Source: Methanogenium sp.
Lineage (GTDB): Archaea; Halobacteriota; Methanomicrobia; Methanomicrobiales; Methanomicrobiaceae
NCBI GenBank assembly: GCA_030595665.1
Contig: JAUVCV010000019.1
Location: forward strand, 1 to 41,828
Direction: 5' to 3'
Length of the DNA stretch: 41,828 bases
Part shown: piece after piece, positions 26,375 to 35,153 of the stretch
Layout of the letters: every line of letters starts with the position of its first letter
How positions within the stretch are numbered: position 1 is the first letter of the stretch
Notes under the pieces: generated by a model
Databases searched by the model: none
The model's input: only the letters and a program-made list of their open reading frames with translations
Told to the model about the DNA's origin: nothing
Position numbers and translations under genes: made by a program

Positions 26375-28477
26375 CTAATCACGGTATCCCCGGTGTCCGC
26401 CAGTGGGGATGTGCATCACGAATCGGGACCCTTCTCCCTCAGTTCCTTCTTCTGTGATGGTGATGTATGTGAGGGCAAGGATCTCCTGACTCAGGAAGAG
26501 GCCGAATCCTGTATTCTGTCCATATCCCTGTTTGAATATCTTCTCCTTGAGTTCCTGAGGCACACCCCTGCCGTCGTCTTCCACCACCAGACAACTATCA
26601 CGAGGGCGGTGCTCGAAGCGGACTGTCACCGCTGTGACATCTTTCCCGTGGCGGTAGGCGTTTTCAAAGAGATTCTCCAACACCTTTCGAAACATCGGGT
26701 CAGCGTAGACTTCCAGTGTGCCCGTATCACATGAAACTGTTATCCCGGTCCGGCTTATAACCCCTTTAGCCCATGTGGCCGCTTCTGCAACATTCTGCCA
26801 TGAGGGAGTGTAAGTACCGAGATCTTCATAATCACGGGTAAACGAAATCTGTTCCTCAATCACTTCCGCAGAATGGTCGATCTTTGCAATCATATCCCTA
26901 ACCTCGGGACTCATCGATTCACCAGGCTCCATTTCGGCGAGTTCTGTTACCAGCCGGATCACCATCACCTGGTTGAGAATATCGTGCCGGGTGATTGAGG
27001 TTAAGAGTTTAATTTTTGTGTTTGCCTCCACCAAAGCCGAACGGGCCGCATAGTGGGATGAGACATCCTGGGTAATGCCCACAATCCACACTGGTCTTTC
27101 GGCCCGATCCCGTTCAAGGACCCGGCCGGTGATCTGAACCCAGCGGCCCTTCTTCGGATTCCCAACAGGAAACTCAATGGAGAATGTTTCCATTCCGCTC
27201 TTTAGTACATCTGCAAAATGCTTGTCAAGTGAGGTCTCATATCCGTTTTTCAGGTATACCTTTAGCTGGTCTATGAGGGCTTCCACGGTGGCGACATTTT
27301 CTATTTTATTGTCAGAAAGCGGGTTTTCATAGGTCACATACCCTGAGCCTTCCCGCCACTCCCAGGAGGCCATCCCGGCGCCTTCCATCGCTATTTTCAG
27401 CCGAAAGTCCTTTCCTTTCATCTCCTCTTCTGTACGCTTCCGTGCGGTCGCGTCACTGATGAGGATTATTGTGCCTCCCGACCGGGTGTCATATCCCTCA
27501 ATTCTGCTGACGGTCAGGTCATACCAGTGTGTCTCTCCGGTGGTATCCGTGTGTGAAACGGTGAGCAGGCGTGCCTTCCTGAGTGTAGCAAGGCAGGTCC
27601 CATATATTCTGTTGAGGAGTGCATCGGCAGAGGAGGAGATTACGTCTTCCTCAGTCACGCCTGCTGCCTGGCAGGCGGCACTGTTGATGTCGATGATGAC
27701 ACCGTTTCCGTCTGCGACAATCACTCCTTCCTGTATTTCGGTGATGATACGGGTCCTTGCAAATGGCATGATACTGAAGAGGCGCAGCCAGAATATGGTA
27801 ATGAAGATGAGGATGGCACTCAGGGCAAAGAAGAGCAGGGTGGGGTCGACAGTGTTTCCCTCCACATCTGTGAAGACCGTGATAATATTTGCAGTGAAGG
27901 GGAGAAGTGCACTCATAATGAGGAGATATATTTGCCACCGGAAGTGCGGTGGCGAGGACGTTAACAGTCCGGTCAGAAGAAACAGGGCGGCGGTGACGAG
28001 GGCATATGAGTATATGAGGTTTATCCAGAACCAGGTGCCGTGAACTCCGGCGTAATGGTTGAATATCCAGAGGGACGGGTCGCCAGTCTGCAGATAAAAG
28101 AGGCCGGTCCATGGATTTGTGAGTGCAACAAAGACGCTTACTGCAGGAAGAAAGGAGATTGCTGCCCGTTTCCATTCCGTAATATGTTCATCCTTCCCGG
28201 TATATGCAAGGGTAAAGAAAAAGAACATGAGTGGGGTGAGGATGATGAAGATGTACTTGAGACCTGAGAACACGAACTTGAATGAGACATCCGGCACAAC
28301 GATGATTGCTGCGTCACAGCAGAGCCACCCGGTCAGTGCAGCGGCGGTATATGAGAGCCAGATGGTACCGCGGGCGTCCCGACGGAACCGGAGTGTCCAG
28401 GCAATACCTCCGGTAATACATGCTGTTCCCAGTAAGAGGATAAATAGAAATAGTTCTGGATTATTCAGTGTTATCAT
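26375..28477 (-). CDS. Membrane 7TM-PAS sensor histidine kinase
   Basis: 700 aa. Residues 1-225 form a seven-helix N-terminal membrane domain of the histidine-kinase 7TM type. A PAS domain follows (about 240-350; VIVADGNGVIIDINSAACQA), then a second PAS/PAC (about 360-485; WVQITGRVLERDRAERPVW). The phosphoacceptor H-box is LLTSITRHDILNQVMVIR near 505, in the SxTRHDILNQ form common in methanogen kinases. The HATPase domain has the N box LENLFENAYRHG near 607, the G1 box VEDDGRGVP near 637, and GFGLFLSQEIL near 665. No response regulator is adjacent, so the partner is elsewhere. It is divergent from the RND-like exporter. Confidence 0.92.
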   Translation of the reverse strand: MITLNNPELFLFILLLGTACITGGIAWTLRFRRDARGTIWLSYTAAALTGWLCCDAAIIVVPDVSFKFVFSGLKYIFIILTPLMFFFFTLAYTGKDEHITEWKRAAISFLPAVSVFVALTNPWTGLFYLQTGDPSLWIFNHYAGVHGTWFWINLIYSYALVTAALFLLTGLLTSSPPHFRWQIYLLIMSALLPFTANIITVFTDVEGNTVDPTLLFFALSAILIFITIFWLRLFSIMPFARTRIITEIQEGVIVADGNGVIIDINSAACQAAGVTEEDVISSSADALLNRIYGTCLATLRKARLLTVSHTDTTGETHWYDLTVSRIEGYDTRSGGTIILISDATARKRTEEEMKGKDFRLKIAMEGAGMASWEWREGSGYVTYENPLSDNKIENVATVEALIDQLKVYLKNGYETSLDKHFADVLKSGMETFSIEFPVGNPKKGRWVQITGRVLERDRAERPVWIVGITQDVSSHYAARSALVEANTKIKLLTSITRHDILNQVMVIRLVTELAEMEPGESMSPEVRDMIAKIDHSAEVIEEQISFTRDYEDLGTYTPSWQNVAEAATWAKGVISRTGITVSCDTGTLEVYADPMFRKVLENLFENAYRHGKDVTAVTVRFEHRPRDSCLVVEDDGRGVPQELKEKIFKQGYGQNTGFGLFLSQEILALTYITITEEGTEGEGSRFVMHIPTGGHRGYRD

Positions 28478-28874
28478 CTCTGTATTTTGCCCTGTCTCCC
28501 GGTATGTGACGCTATCTGGTGGCTATATTGTAGATTACATGAACCTGTTCTGCTGGATGAAGCGGGTATGGTGTCATTGGTGTTCCCGATTTATGATAAT
28601 ATAGATGAGTGAAAGGTGGGGTTGACTGCGGTGGTTCTGAACAAACCGTTTCTCATATTTTCCGGTGCCAGAGGCAACGTTTTCTCTGTTTTATATCCGC
28701 GCTTCGGGATATGACTGGGAGATATGCCTCCCGCTCTGGTCTCATTGGAATCCTCATCCCGGTTTTGAATTATTCTCTTTGATACGTATTTTCCTGTTTT
28801 TCAGACAGGCACCATTGTTTGGGCATCACTCCTGATATACTGGCATGGTGTGCACCTTTTAATATCTCAGACGT

Positions 28875-28899
28875 TGTTGTTTTTTAAGTAACAACAGTT
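28875..28899 (+). promoter_or_regulatory. Inverted repeat sharing a 12-mer with the marR operator region
   Basis: TGTTGTT and AACAACA face each other across 8 nt (28875-28896). The right arm lies in GTAACAACAGTT (28888-28899), identical to 18864-18875 upstream of marR. It could bind the same MarR protein and tie this exporter to the same signal. Confidence 0.4.
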
Positions 28900-28922
28900 A
28901 ATTTCGCGGATTTCGGTGTGCT

Positions 28923-28956
28923 CCTGTTCTCCCCCGGTTCCGGGGAGGGGAACAGG
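28923..28956 (+). repeat. 34-nt GC-rich hairpin upstream of the exporter gene
   Basis: Outer arms CCTGTTC and GAACAGG pair perfectly. An inner CCCC/GGGG stem closes a short GGTTCC loop. It lies 100 nt before the exporter's ATG, probably in its leader or as a binding site; no T-run follows, so it is not a typical terminator. Confidence 0.55.
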
Positions 28957-29055
28957 TAACCCGTCCGGCACAACAGACATGAACACCTGTTGCGCTACAT
29001 CCATGGATTTTTCGGAGCATACACAAAAACTGATAACAAATAATAATGTGATAGC

Positions 29056-31305
29056 ATGCAGTCACCATTTGCCTTTCTGGCCAATTCAATAATCAATCAC
29101 CCAAAGACCGTTGCAGCAGTGGTCATTGGTGTGATCCTGGTGATGATGTTCTTTGCGTCCGGGGTCGAAATGAAGACCGGTACCGAGACCTATACAGACA
29201 TCACCACCCCGTCAGGTTCACTCATTTATCATTATGAGAATACCTACAAGTCTGACTCTGTCATCCTGATGTTTGAAGGTGATGCTGTCTATATGCCCGA
29301 GACGCTGGACTACATCCGCGACCTCTCGAATGATATAGAAAATGAATATCAGGTTGTCTCCGTTTCGAGTATCATCAACCTGGTTGATATCTACAATGGC
29401 GGAGTTATACCCGGTTCTGAAGTTGAAATAAAAAGTATCGTATCGAAAAACAAAGAGCTTATCCCGGGAGCTTCAACAACCGGTGAAATGACCCTGATGT
29501 CGGTTGTTGTGCAGCCGGGCCTCTCTGACAGTGCTGCCACCGCTGCCCTGAATAACATCCGCTCTGTTGTGGCCGCTCATAGCCCGCCACCGGGGATATC
29601 CGTAACCGTGACGGGGTCGGCGGCGTTCGCTGATGAGATGAAGTCCTCGATGGGGTCATCCACCGGGATGCTGATTGGCCTTGCGATGCTGTTGATGGTC
29701 GTTGCTATGGCATTCCTTTTCGGCCATGTCCGCTATCGTTTCCTTCCGGTATTGATTGTGATGATGGGTGTCATCGTATCTTTTGGTATGATGGGCGCCA
29801 CCGGAACAGGGCTCACCATGATGGTGATGGCCGCATTCCCGGTGATGATTGGTATCGGTATTGATTACGCCATCCAGTTTCAGACACGGTTTGATGAGGA
29901 GGTGCGTAAGGGCTCTATCGACGATGCGGTCTACACCACTGTCACCCAGTCGGGCAGTGCGGTTGCCATTGCGATGGTTGCGACCTCACTTGGATTTGTT
30001 GCTCTGGCGACAGCGCCATTCCCTATGGTGGTTGACTTCGGTGTGATCTGTGTGGTGGGGGTTCTCTCATGCTATCTCTGTGCTCTTGTTATTGTTCCCA
30101 CCTTCGGGAAACTGATGCACTACCGGCCGCTGGATCCGAAACCCCATAAAAACGGTAATGGCAACAAGATCTCAATGATGGAGCGCTACGATATCCTTCT
30201 CGGAAAAGTGGCAGGATGGATCGCCAATCACCCGGTAGGTGTGCTCCTTCTCGTTGGCTGTGTTGCGATGATCGGTATCCCGCTGGATGACAAGATTGTT
30301 ATTAACACAGAAGAGGAGGCGATGGTGCCACCAACGATGCCTGCCATGGTGAGTATGGACAAACTGGGCAGTGCGATGGGGTCGACGTCTACGATACCGC
30401 TTGTGGTACGGGGTGACGACATCTTTGAACCCGATACCCTGGAGTGGATGTATGCATTCACCGAATATGAGAAACAAAAGCATAGTGAGATCACGGGAGC
30501 GACGAGCATTGCAAGCATCCTTGCGTCAATGAACGGCGGTGTTCTGCCACAGGACCGGGGTGAGATAGCCGCACTCCTGAAACTCGTGCCGGAAGGCACC
30601 ATGTCCCGATATACGGCTGGCCAGATGGAAGCGGTCGTTGAGTTTTCCACTGAGGCTCTGGACCTTAACAGCATGAAGGCACTTCTCGATGAGATGCGTG
30701 AGGACCTCGCGTGGTACGAGAATGACCCCGGTACTACCGGAGTGTTTACGGGTAGTCTGGCACTTTTCGGTGACATGATCGACGGCATCAAGGAGTCCAA
30801 GAGTGACATGAACCTGCTGGGATTCGGCCTGATATTTGCCTTCCTCCTTCTCATCTACCGGAAGGCAACGGCCATCACCCCAATTATCCCAATCATTATG
30901 ATCGTAGGCTGGAACGCGGTCATCATGTATGTCCTTGGTCTGGAGTACAACATCCTCACCGCCACCCTCGGTGCGATGACCATCGGTGTTGCGTCTGAGT
31001 ATACCATTCTCATCATGGAGCGGTATGATGAGGAACGCGAACGAGGACTCTCCTGTCATGATGCAATTCAGACAAGTATCCAGAAGATTGGAACGGCAAT
31101 CACCATCTCCGGCCTGACGACGGTCTTCGGCTTTTCTGCTCTGACGCTCTCGGAGTTCCCCATCATGGCCAATTTCGGCCTGGTGACTGTGATCACGGTG
31201 GCCTTCTCTCTCGTGGGTGCTATAATGGTGATGCCTGCGGTGCTGGCCCTTGTCAGCCAGATTCAGGACTGGCTTGCTGCACGGAAGTCTGCGAAAGCGT
31301 TCTGA
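29056..31305 (+). CDS. RND/MMPL superfamily exporter
   Basis: 749 aa with the duplicated RND layout: one helix at the N-terminus, an extracellular loop domain (about 40-195), five helices (about 200-360), then a second half with a lone helix near 395, a loop domain (about 415-590) and five helices to the C-terminus. MMPL-type motifs include MIGIGIDYAIQFQTRFDEE near 270 and MTIGVASEYTILIMERYDEE near 640, where the membrane-embedded acidic residue carries protons. Relatives export lipids, hydrophobic compounds or drugs. No periplasmic adaptor gene is present, as expected in an archaeon. The ATG lacks a clear Shine-Dalgarno site. Substrate unknown. Confidence 0.9.
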   Translation: MQSPFAFLANSIINHPKTVAAVVIGVILVMMFFASGVEMKTGTETYTDITTPSGSLIYHYENTYKSDSVILMFEGDAVYMPETLDYIRDLSNDIENEYQVVSVSSIINLVDIYNGGVIPGSEVEIKSIVSKNKELIPGASTTGEMTLMSVVVQPGLSDSAATAALNNIRSVVAAHSPPPGISVTVTGSAAFADEMKSSMGSSTGMLIGLAMLLMVVAMAFLFGHVRYRFLPVLIVMMGVIVSFGMMGATGTGLTMMVMAAFPVMIGIGIDYAIQFQTRFDEEVRKGSIDDAVYTTVTQSGSAVAIAMVATSLGFVALATAPFPMVVDFGVICVVGVLSCYLCALVIVPTFGKLMHYRPLDPKPHKNGNGNKISMMERYDILLGKVAGWIANHPVGVLLLVGCVAMIGIPLDDKIVINTEEEAMVPPTMPAMVSMDKLGSAMGSTSTIPLVVRGDDIFEPDTLEWMYAFTEYEKQKHSEITGATSIASILASMNGGVLPQDRGEIAALLKLVPEGTMSRYTAGQMEAVVEFSTEALDLNSMKALLDEMREDLAWYENDPGTTGVFTGSLALFGDMIDGIKESKSDMNLLGFGLIFAFLLLIYRKATAITPIIPIIMIVGWNAVIMYVLGLEYNILTATLGAMTIGVASEYTILIMERYDEERERGLSCHDAIQTSIQKIGTAITISGLTTVFGFSALTLSEFPIMANFGLVTVITVAFSLVGAIMVMPAVLALVSQIQDWLAARKSAKAF

Positions 31306-31360
31306 GCAGTCTGAATACGAAAAAGGGACGCAGTGTCATGTGCAGGCCCTGCAAAAACCA

Positions 31361-31398
31361 TTTTTAATCTTTTTTCAATTCGTTTTATTGCTTTTTTA
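31361..31398 (+). terminator. Multiple T-runs after the exporter gene
   Basis: Four oligo-T runs of 4-7 nt within 38 nt, starting about 55 nt past the stop at 31305. This is the usual archaeal terminator style and lies between convergent genes. Confidence 0.55.
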
Positions 31399-31521
31399 TA
31401 TTCATTATGTATCCATTCCGTTTTTTAATTGCAATGGCCCGATTCCGGCATCGGGGAGCCCCTCAGCCCTGTCATGAGATGTGGTCCCTGGAGCCTGTCT
31501 CTCCCTCTTTCTTTTTTGTGT

Positions 31522-32934
31522 TTATTCTGCTTCTTCTGCAGGACTCTCCCGGATATTGCCCCGCCCCGCTGAGAACCAGACACCTGCCGCACAGAGAATC
31601 CCGAATGTGGCAAAGGCGTAATGTGTTGCGGTGAGGAGTTCTCCCGTCACACCCGGGGTGATGACGATGGTGCCTATCACAATGGAGAATGACATCATTG
31701 CAACGGCCATTGAGAGATTCTGGCCCAACACCCGCATGGTGGCGGCAGTCGCAGAGGCGATGCCTGCCTGTGCATTGTCAACCGAGCTCATGATGGAGTT
31801 CATATTGGGGGGCGAGAAGATCCCGTAACCCAGACCAAGCATCATCAGAACCCCGACAATAAGGTAAAACGGCGTATCTTCCCTGATAAAAGAGAGTAAA
31901 AAGAGGCAGACAGTGACAATCACCATGCCGGTCGTGGCGAGTATCCGTGGCTCTGTCCGGTCGGAAAGTCTGCCTGCGATGGGGGCTGTCACTGCCATGA
32001 TGACAGGTTGTGCAAGGAGGATGGTACCTGCCGCCTGTGGCGTGAGGACCCGGATATACTGGAGATAGAGGGAGAGCAGGAAAGTGACAGCATAGGTTGA
32101 GGAGTAATTGATGAGCGCTGCGATATTTGAATAGGTGAACACCCGGTTGCCACGGAGAAGTCTGATTGGGAATATCGGTTCATCTGTGCGGGTTTCCCAG
32201 AAGAAGAAGCCCAATAGACCGCAGGCGCCAGTGATTACAACGGCTGCTGCCCAGAGGGCCGGCAGGCGGGAGGCGCCTGTAATGAGGAGAATGAGAGAGA
32301 GACTGTAAATGATTGTCCCCGGGTAGTCAAACCGTCCTTTTTGTGCCACATTCCTGTCTTTTGGAATCACCCAATAGGCAACGACAAGAGCTGAAAGGAT
32401 GGCCGGAGCGGTCACCAGAAAAAGGGCCCGCCACCCAAGAAAACCTGTGATCATGCCACCAAGGAACGGGCCTGCGGCGAGGCTCACATACACGACCGCT
32501 GTATTGATGCCGATGATTTTGCCCCGCTCACTGAGGGGATAGTTGGTGGTAAGAAGTGGCAGGGCGGTGGCGAAGGTCATCGCACTCCCGAATCCGGCGA
32601 TACCCATCCCTGCCATGAGGAGCCCGAATGATGGTGCCAGCCCGGCGCAGATGAGGCCGGTGCCCATTATGGCTATTCCCATGAGGAAATACCGGCGTCT
32701 CCCAAGTGTATCAGCGGTCTTGCCGAATGGCAACAGGAACATCGCATATGGGAGAAGAAATGCGGTCGGAACCCAGCCCAGCGATGTGGCTGTGACCCCG
32801 AATGCCTCTGCGATGAGGGGCAGGGCGATCTGAACCCCTGAGGAGATGAAGGGGGTGGCAAAGGAGGCGAGGCAGACAGCGAAGAGAATTGCAGTAAGGG
32901 TATGTCGCGGCAGTGGGGGTGTGGCAGTATCCAT
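31522..32934 (-). CDS. MFS exporter of the DHA2 (14-helix, EmrB/QacA-like) type
   Basis: 470 aa from ATG 32934, preceded by GGAG; longer in-frame starts include noncoding sequence and part of an MFS relic region. Motif A (GKTADTLGRRR) lies after helix 2, and the segment GIAGFGSAMTFATALPLL fits the antiporter motif C region. About 14 membrane helices. DHA2 proteins expel drugs or metabolites against protons. The C-terminal helix ends WFSAGRGNIRESPAEEAE. It is convergent with the RND-like exporter. A remnant of a second copy lies just upstream at 33014-33112. Confidence 0.9.
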   Translation of the reverse strand: MDTATPPLPRHTLTAILFAVCLASFATPFISSGVQIALPLIAEAFGVTATSLGWVPTAFLLPYAMFLLPFGKTADTLGRRRYFLMGIAIMGTGLICAGLAPSFGLLMAGMGIAGFGSAMTFATALPLLTTNYPLSERGKIIGINTAVVYVSLAAGPFLGGMITGFLGWRALFLVTAPAILSALVVAYWVIPKDRNVAQKGRFDYPGTIIYSLSLILLITGASRLPALWAAAVVITGACGLLGFFFWETRTDEPIFPIRLLRGNRVFTYSNIAALINYSSTYAVTFLLSLYLQYIRVLTPQAAGTILLAQPVIMAVTAPIAGRLSDRTEPRILATTGMVIVTVCLFLLSFIREDTPFYLIVGVLMMLGLGYGIFSPPNMNSIMSSVDNAQAGIASATAATMRVLGQNLSMAVAMMSFSIVIGTIVITPGVTGELLTATHYAFATFGILCAAGVWFSAGRGNIRESPAEEAE

Positions 32935-33013
32935 GGTAACTCCGGTATATACCTGTTTTGGGGCGGCAGGGGAATGAATGTTGGGGGGATACCGCATCCC
33001 GTCCGGGTGGTAG

Positions 33014-33112
33014 TTATTCGTCCCGGAGATTTCCCAGTGCCGCAGAGAACCAGATGCCAATCGCACAGAAACAGGCACAGATGGCGAAGCTCACCTGTAT
33101 GGCTTCAGGTTT
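33014..33112 (-). pseudogene. C-terminal relic of a second DHA2-type exporter
   Basis: A minus-strand frame bounded by stops reads QVSFAICACFCAIGIWFSAA then LGNLRDE and stop. This matches the last helix and tail of the intact exporter (TFGILCAAGVWFSAGRGNIRES). No upstream helices survive, and a stop lies just before the fragment. It marks a former tandem or duplicated MFS gene now reduced to 32 codons. Confidence 0.7.
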
Positions 33113-33159
33113 TTATTCCGGATGATTTTTTGTATTTGTATTTTTGTGGTCTTCTCAGT

Positions 33160-33804
33160 TTATTTATCCCGGTCTTCTGCCCGCATCTTCTCAAGCTGTA
33201 GTACGGCCTCTTTTCCTGCCGTGTATGCGAATGTGAAAGCGGTTGGATGTTCCTTGATCCCACCCCAGCGGTCCATGCCGGGTGCGGTAATATTGTGATC
33301 CGGGGTGTAACCGCAGCCGAAGCCGTTGTAAAATGCGGTGATGATGGGATAGGAATAATCAAAGATATCGGGCCGTTCCATCCCTGCTGTTGTAAGGAAA
33401 TAGCCCGGGTGGGAGATGAAGTGTTCTTCGGTGTAGTGCACCAGGTTGAGCTTGAATTTCTGTGCCCAGATGGTATGTGCCCGGTCAATGAATGCCTTCA
33501 TCTCAGCTGTAATAGACATGGAGTAGATGGGGGATGCGAGGACGACGACATCTGCCTCCGGTACTTTCTTTGTGAGAATTGGGATGAGGTCGTCGTCTAT
33601 CACGCAGACACCGGTCTTATGGCAGGCATTGCATCCCCGGCAGGAGTGGTATTCAAGGGTGGAGAGGATTATTTTCTCTGTTTCTCCTCCAGCGTCCATT
33701 GCCCCATCTAAAAAACGGTCCAACAGCTGTTCGGTATTCCCCCCACGATGGGGGCTTCCGGAGATGCCAAGAACCCGTATTGGATTTTCCTGTTTTGGAC
33801 TCAC
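33160..33804 (-). CDS. Iron-sulfur flavoprotein, second of a tandem pair
   Basis: 214 aa from a GTG at 33804 that overlaps the previous gene's stop as GTGA, with AAGGAGG 6 nt upstream. FMN loop GISGSPHRGGNT near residue 13; Cys cluster CRGCNACHKTGVC near 55, the 2-2-5 spacing of Isf 4Fe-4S ligands; then ASPIYSMSITAEMKAFIDR near 90. The C-terminal half (YFLTTAGMERPDIFDYSYP) is the Isf-type FMN-stacking region. It probably carries electrons between a ferredoxin or NAD(P)H and an acceptor. The pair is co-translated and may form a hetero-oligomer. AT-rich sequence and the MFS relic follow it. Confidence 0.9.
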   Translation of the reverse strand: MSPKQENPIRVLGISGSPHRGGNTEQLLDRFLDGAMDAGGETEKIILSTLEYHSCRGCNACHKTGVCVIDDDLIPILTKKVPEADVVVLASPIYSMSITAEMKAFIDRAHTIWAQKFKLNLVHYTEEHFISHPGYFLTTAGMERPDIFDYSYPIITAFYNGFGCGYTPDHNITAPGMDRWGGIKEHPTAFTFAYTAGKEAVLQLEKMRAEDRDK

Positions 33805-34520
33805 ACTGAATCCTCCTTATGTGGCTCAGTATTCACATTCTCCCTAGGTGTCTCCTGATTTTTCCCTGCTCCTGTTATGCCTTCTTCCTGCACGTCACTC
33901 TCTTCGCCGGCCAGTCTCGCTTTGATCTCTGTTATCATTTGCTTTCCGAGGACTGCTGCATCTGCGGTTGCCGTCGGATGTTCTGCAAGTGCCCCCCTCT
34001 TGTCCACATTGTTCACCATCAGATACGAGATGTCACGGTTTTTAATGTCTGCCAGATGGAAGAAGCACTTCACCGACGGGATGAGGGCATCAAAGACATA
34101 ATCCAATTCCTGACCTGCAGTGGAGAGAAACACTCCTAATCGTTTGCCCTGCCGCTCTGCAGGGGCGATTGGGAGGTGGAGTATATATTTCCGGGACCGC
34201 AGCACCTGCATCCGGTCGACAAGGGCCTTTGCCTGGGCACACATTCCCATGCAATAGACCGGGGTCGCCATCACCACAATATCTGCTTCGATGATTTTCT
34301 CCAGTACCCAGTGAAGGTCGTCATCCTCCATGATACAGTGATTCAGTTTCTCGCAGGCATTGCATCCCCGGCAGGGGCGGATCTCGATTTCATCAAGTGC
34401 ATACTTCTCTACCATGACACCGTCTTCTGTAGCCATTGCTTCGAGGAGGGCATCAAGAAGTGTCTCAGAGTTTCCGTGCCGTCGCGGGCTTGTCGCAAAG
34501 GCGAGGACTTTCACACCCAT
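33801..34520 (-). CDS. Iron-sulfur flavoprotein, first of a tandem pair
   Basis: 239 aa. FMN loop ATSPRRHGNSETLLDALL near residue 9; Cys cluster CRGCNACEKLNHC near 50 (2-2-5 spacing, same as its neighbour); ATPVYCMGMCAQAKALVDR near 85 with two extra cysteines; GVFLSTAGQELDYVFDALIP near 135. A charged ~35-residue tail rich in Glu (from about 205) is not part of the fold. It overlaps the next gene by 4 nt. Both share HP(T)A-type C-terminal strands (EHPTAT versus EHPTAF), consistent with an old tandem duplication. Confidence 0.9.
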   Translation of the reverse strand: MGVKVLAFATSPRRHGNSETLLDALLEAMATEDGVMVEKYALDEIEIRPCRGCNACEKLNHCIMEDDDLHWVLEKIIEADIVVMATPVYCMGMCAQAKALVDRMQVLRSRKYILHLPIAPAERQGKRLGVFLSTAGQELDYVFDALIPSVKCFFHLADIKNRDISYLMVNNVDKRGALAEHPTATADAAVLGKQMITEIKARLAGEESDVQEEGITGAGKNQETPRENVNTEPHKEDSV

Positions 34521-34576
34521 TACGCCATTGTTCGCGGGAATCTTACTTTAGGGTTTCTGATGGAGGGAGGCGGAGA

Positions 34577-34882
34577 ATGATTATTGTTTGCGGGAATTCA
34601 ATTCATCTTCCCGCCACTGATATGATCACTGCCTGCCGGGCCCATCACTCTCCCGGTTTCATATCGGTCACGTGTTATCATCGGGAAATGCTCCCTGTGA
34701 GAGTGGTCAGCATTTCAGAGCACGGGGCCACTCTGCAAAAAAGAGGCGGTGTGTTATCCTCTCGTGATCCCTGCGGGTGGCAGAACACCCGCGGGCCGGA
34801 AGCCTATGGGATTGTTACGCATGCACAGTGCCCCTGGGTGCATCATGAAATACCTGTGTCTCATCTCCATATGCCGGGGTAA
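34577..34882 (+). CDS. Uncertain 101-aa hypothetical protein
   Basis: ATG 34577 has a strong purine-rich site (GGAGGCGGAG) directly before it, and a strong hairpin begins at the stop codon; these are the two arguments for a real gene. Against it: the protein is rich in His, Cys, Arg and Pro, has few acidic residues and no pattern I recognise. It is divergent from the flavoprotein pair. Confidence 0.3.
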   Translation: MIIVCGNSIHLPATDMITACRAHHSPGFISVTCYHREMLPVRVVSISEHGATLQKRGGVLSSRDPCGWQNTRGPEAYGIVTHAQCPWVHHEIPVSHLHMPG

Positions 34883-34906
34883 CCGGATTCCTAAAATCCG
34901 GGGCAT
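34871..34906 (+). terminator. Hairpin at the end of the uncertain ORF
   Basis: CCGGATT and AATCCGG pair perfectly around a 5-nt loop (34883-34901), with outer ATGCC/GGCAT able to extend the stem. Only a scattered A/T stretch follows, so termination is possible but not assured. Confidence 0.4.
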
Positions 34907-35153
34907 GGTATCTGATTAAAAGAACTAAAAAATGATATTTTGATAAGTATCGTTATTATCTGGGTGAATCCCGGCTAAATTGCCTGTGGGTTGCTTCAGG
35001 CCATGGTGTTTTTGTCGGGATACCTGTCTGTTCTGTTATATGGGGGGTAACTGGATGGAGATACGGTGTCATCCCTCTTTCTACGTGCCTGATAAAGCAG
35101 GAGGTTGCAGCCTCCCGCTCACTTCAGCGGTGAGATTTATGTTGGCCTGGTAC
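34907..35153. other. Noncoding stretch with hairpins at the winged-helix gene's 3' end
   Basis: No gene is seen. Two neighbouring hairpins, GGAGG/CCTCC (35100-35115) and CTCAC/GTGAG (35118-35134), lie 20-55 nt past the stop of the minus-strand regulator and may protect or end its transcript. Confidence 0.4.

Larger units (their letters stand above)
28478..29055. other. 578-nt intergenic region between divergent genes, with inverted repeats
   Basis: I see no gene here. It separates the starts of the sensor kinase (-) and exporter (+) and so holds both promoters. It carries the ATATCC/GGATAT inverted repeat near 28700, the TGTTGTT/AACAACA repeat at 28875-28896 and the strong hairpin at 28923-28956. 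The length is unusual for this compact genome and leaves room for an unannotated small RNA or long leader. Confidence 0.5.

Noticed and set aside
33247-33711. 154-codon + frame with many Cys and Asp
   Set aside because: Shadow of the iron-sulfur flavoprotein on the other strand.
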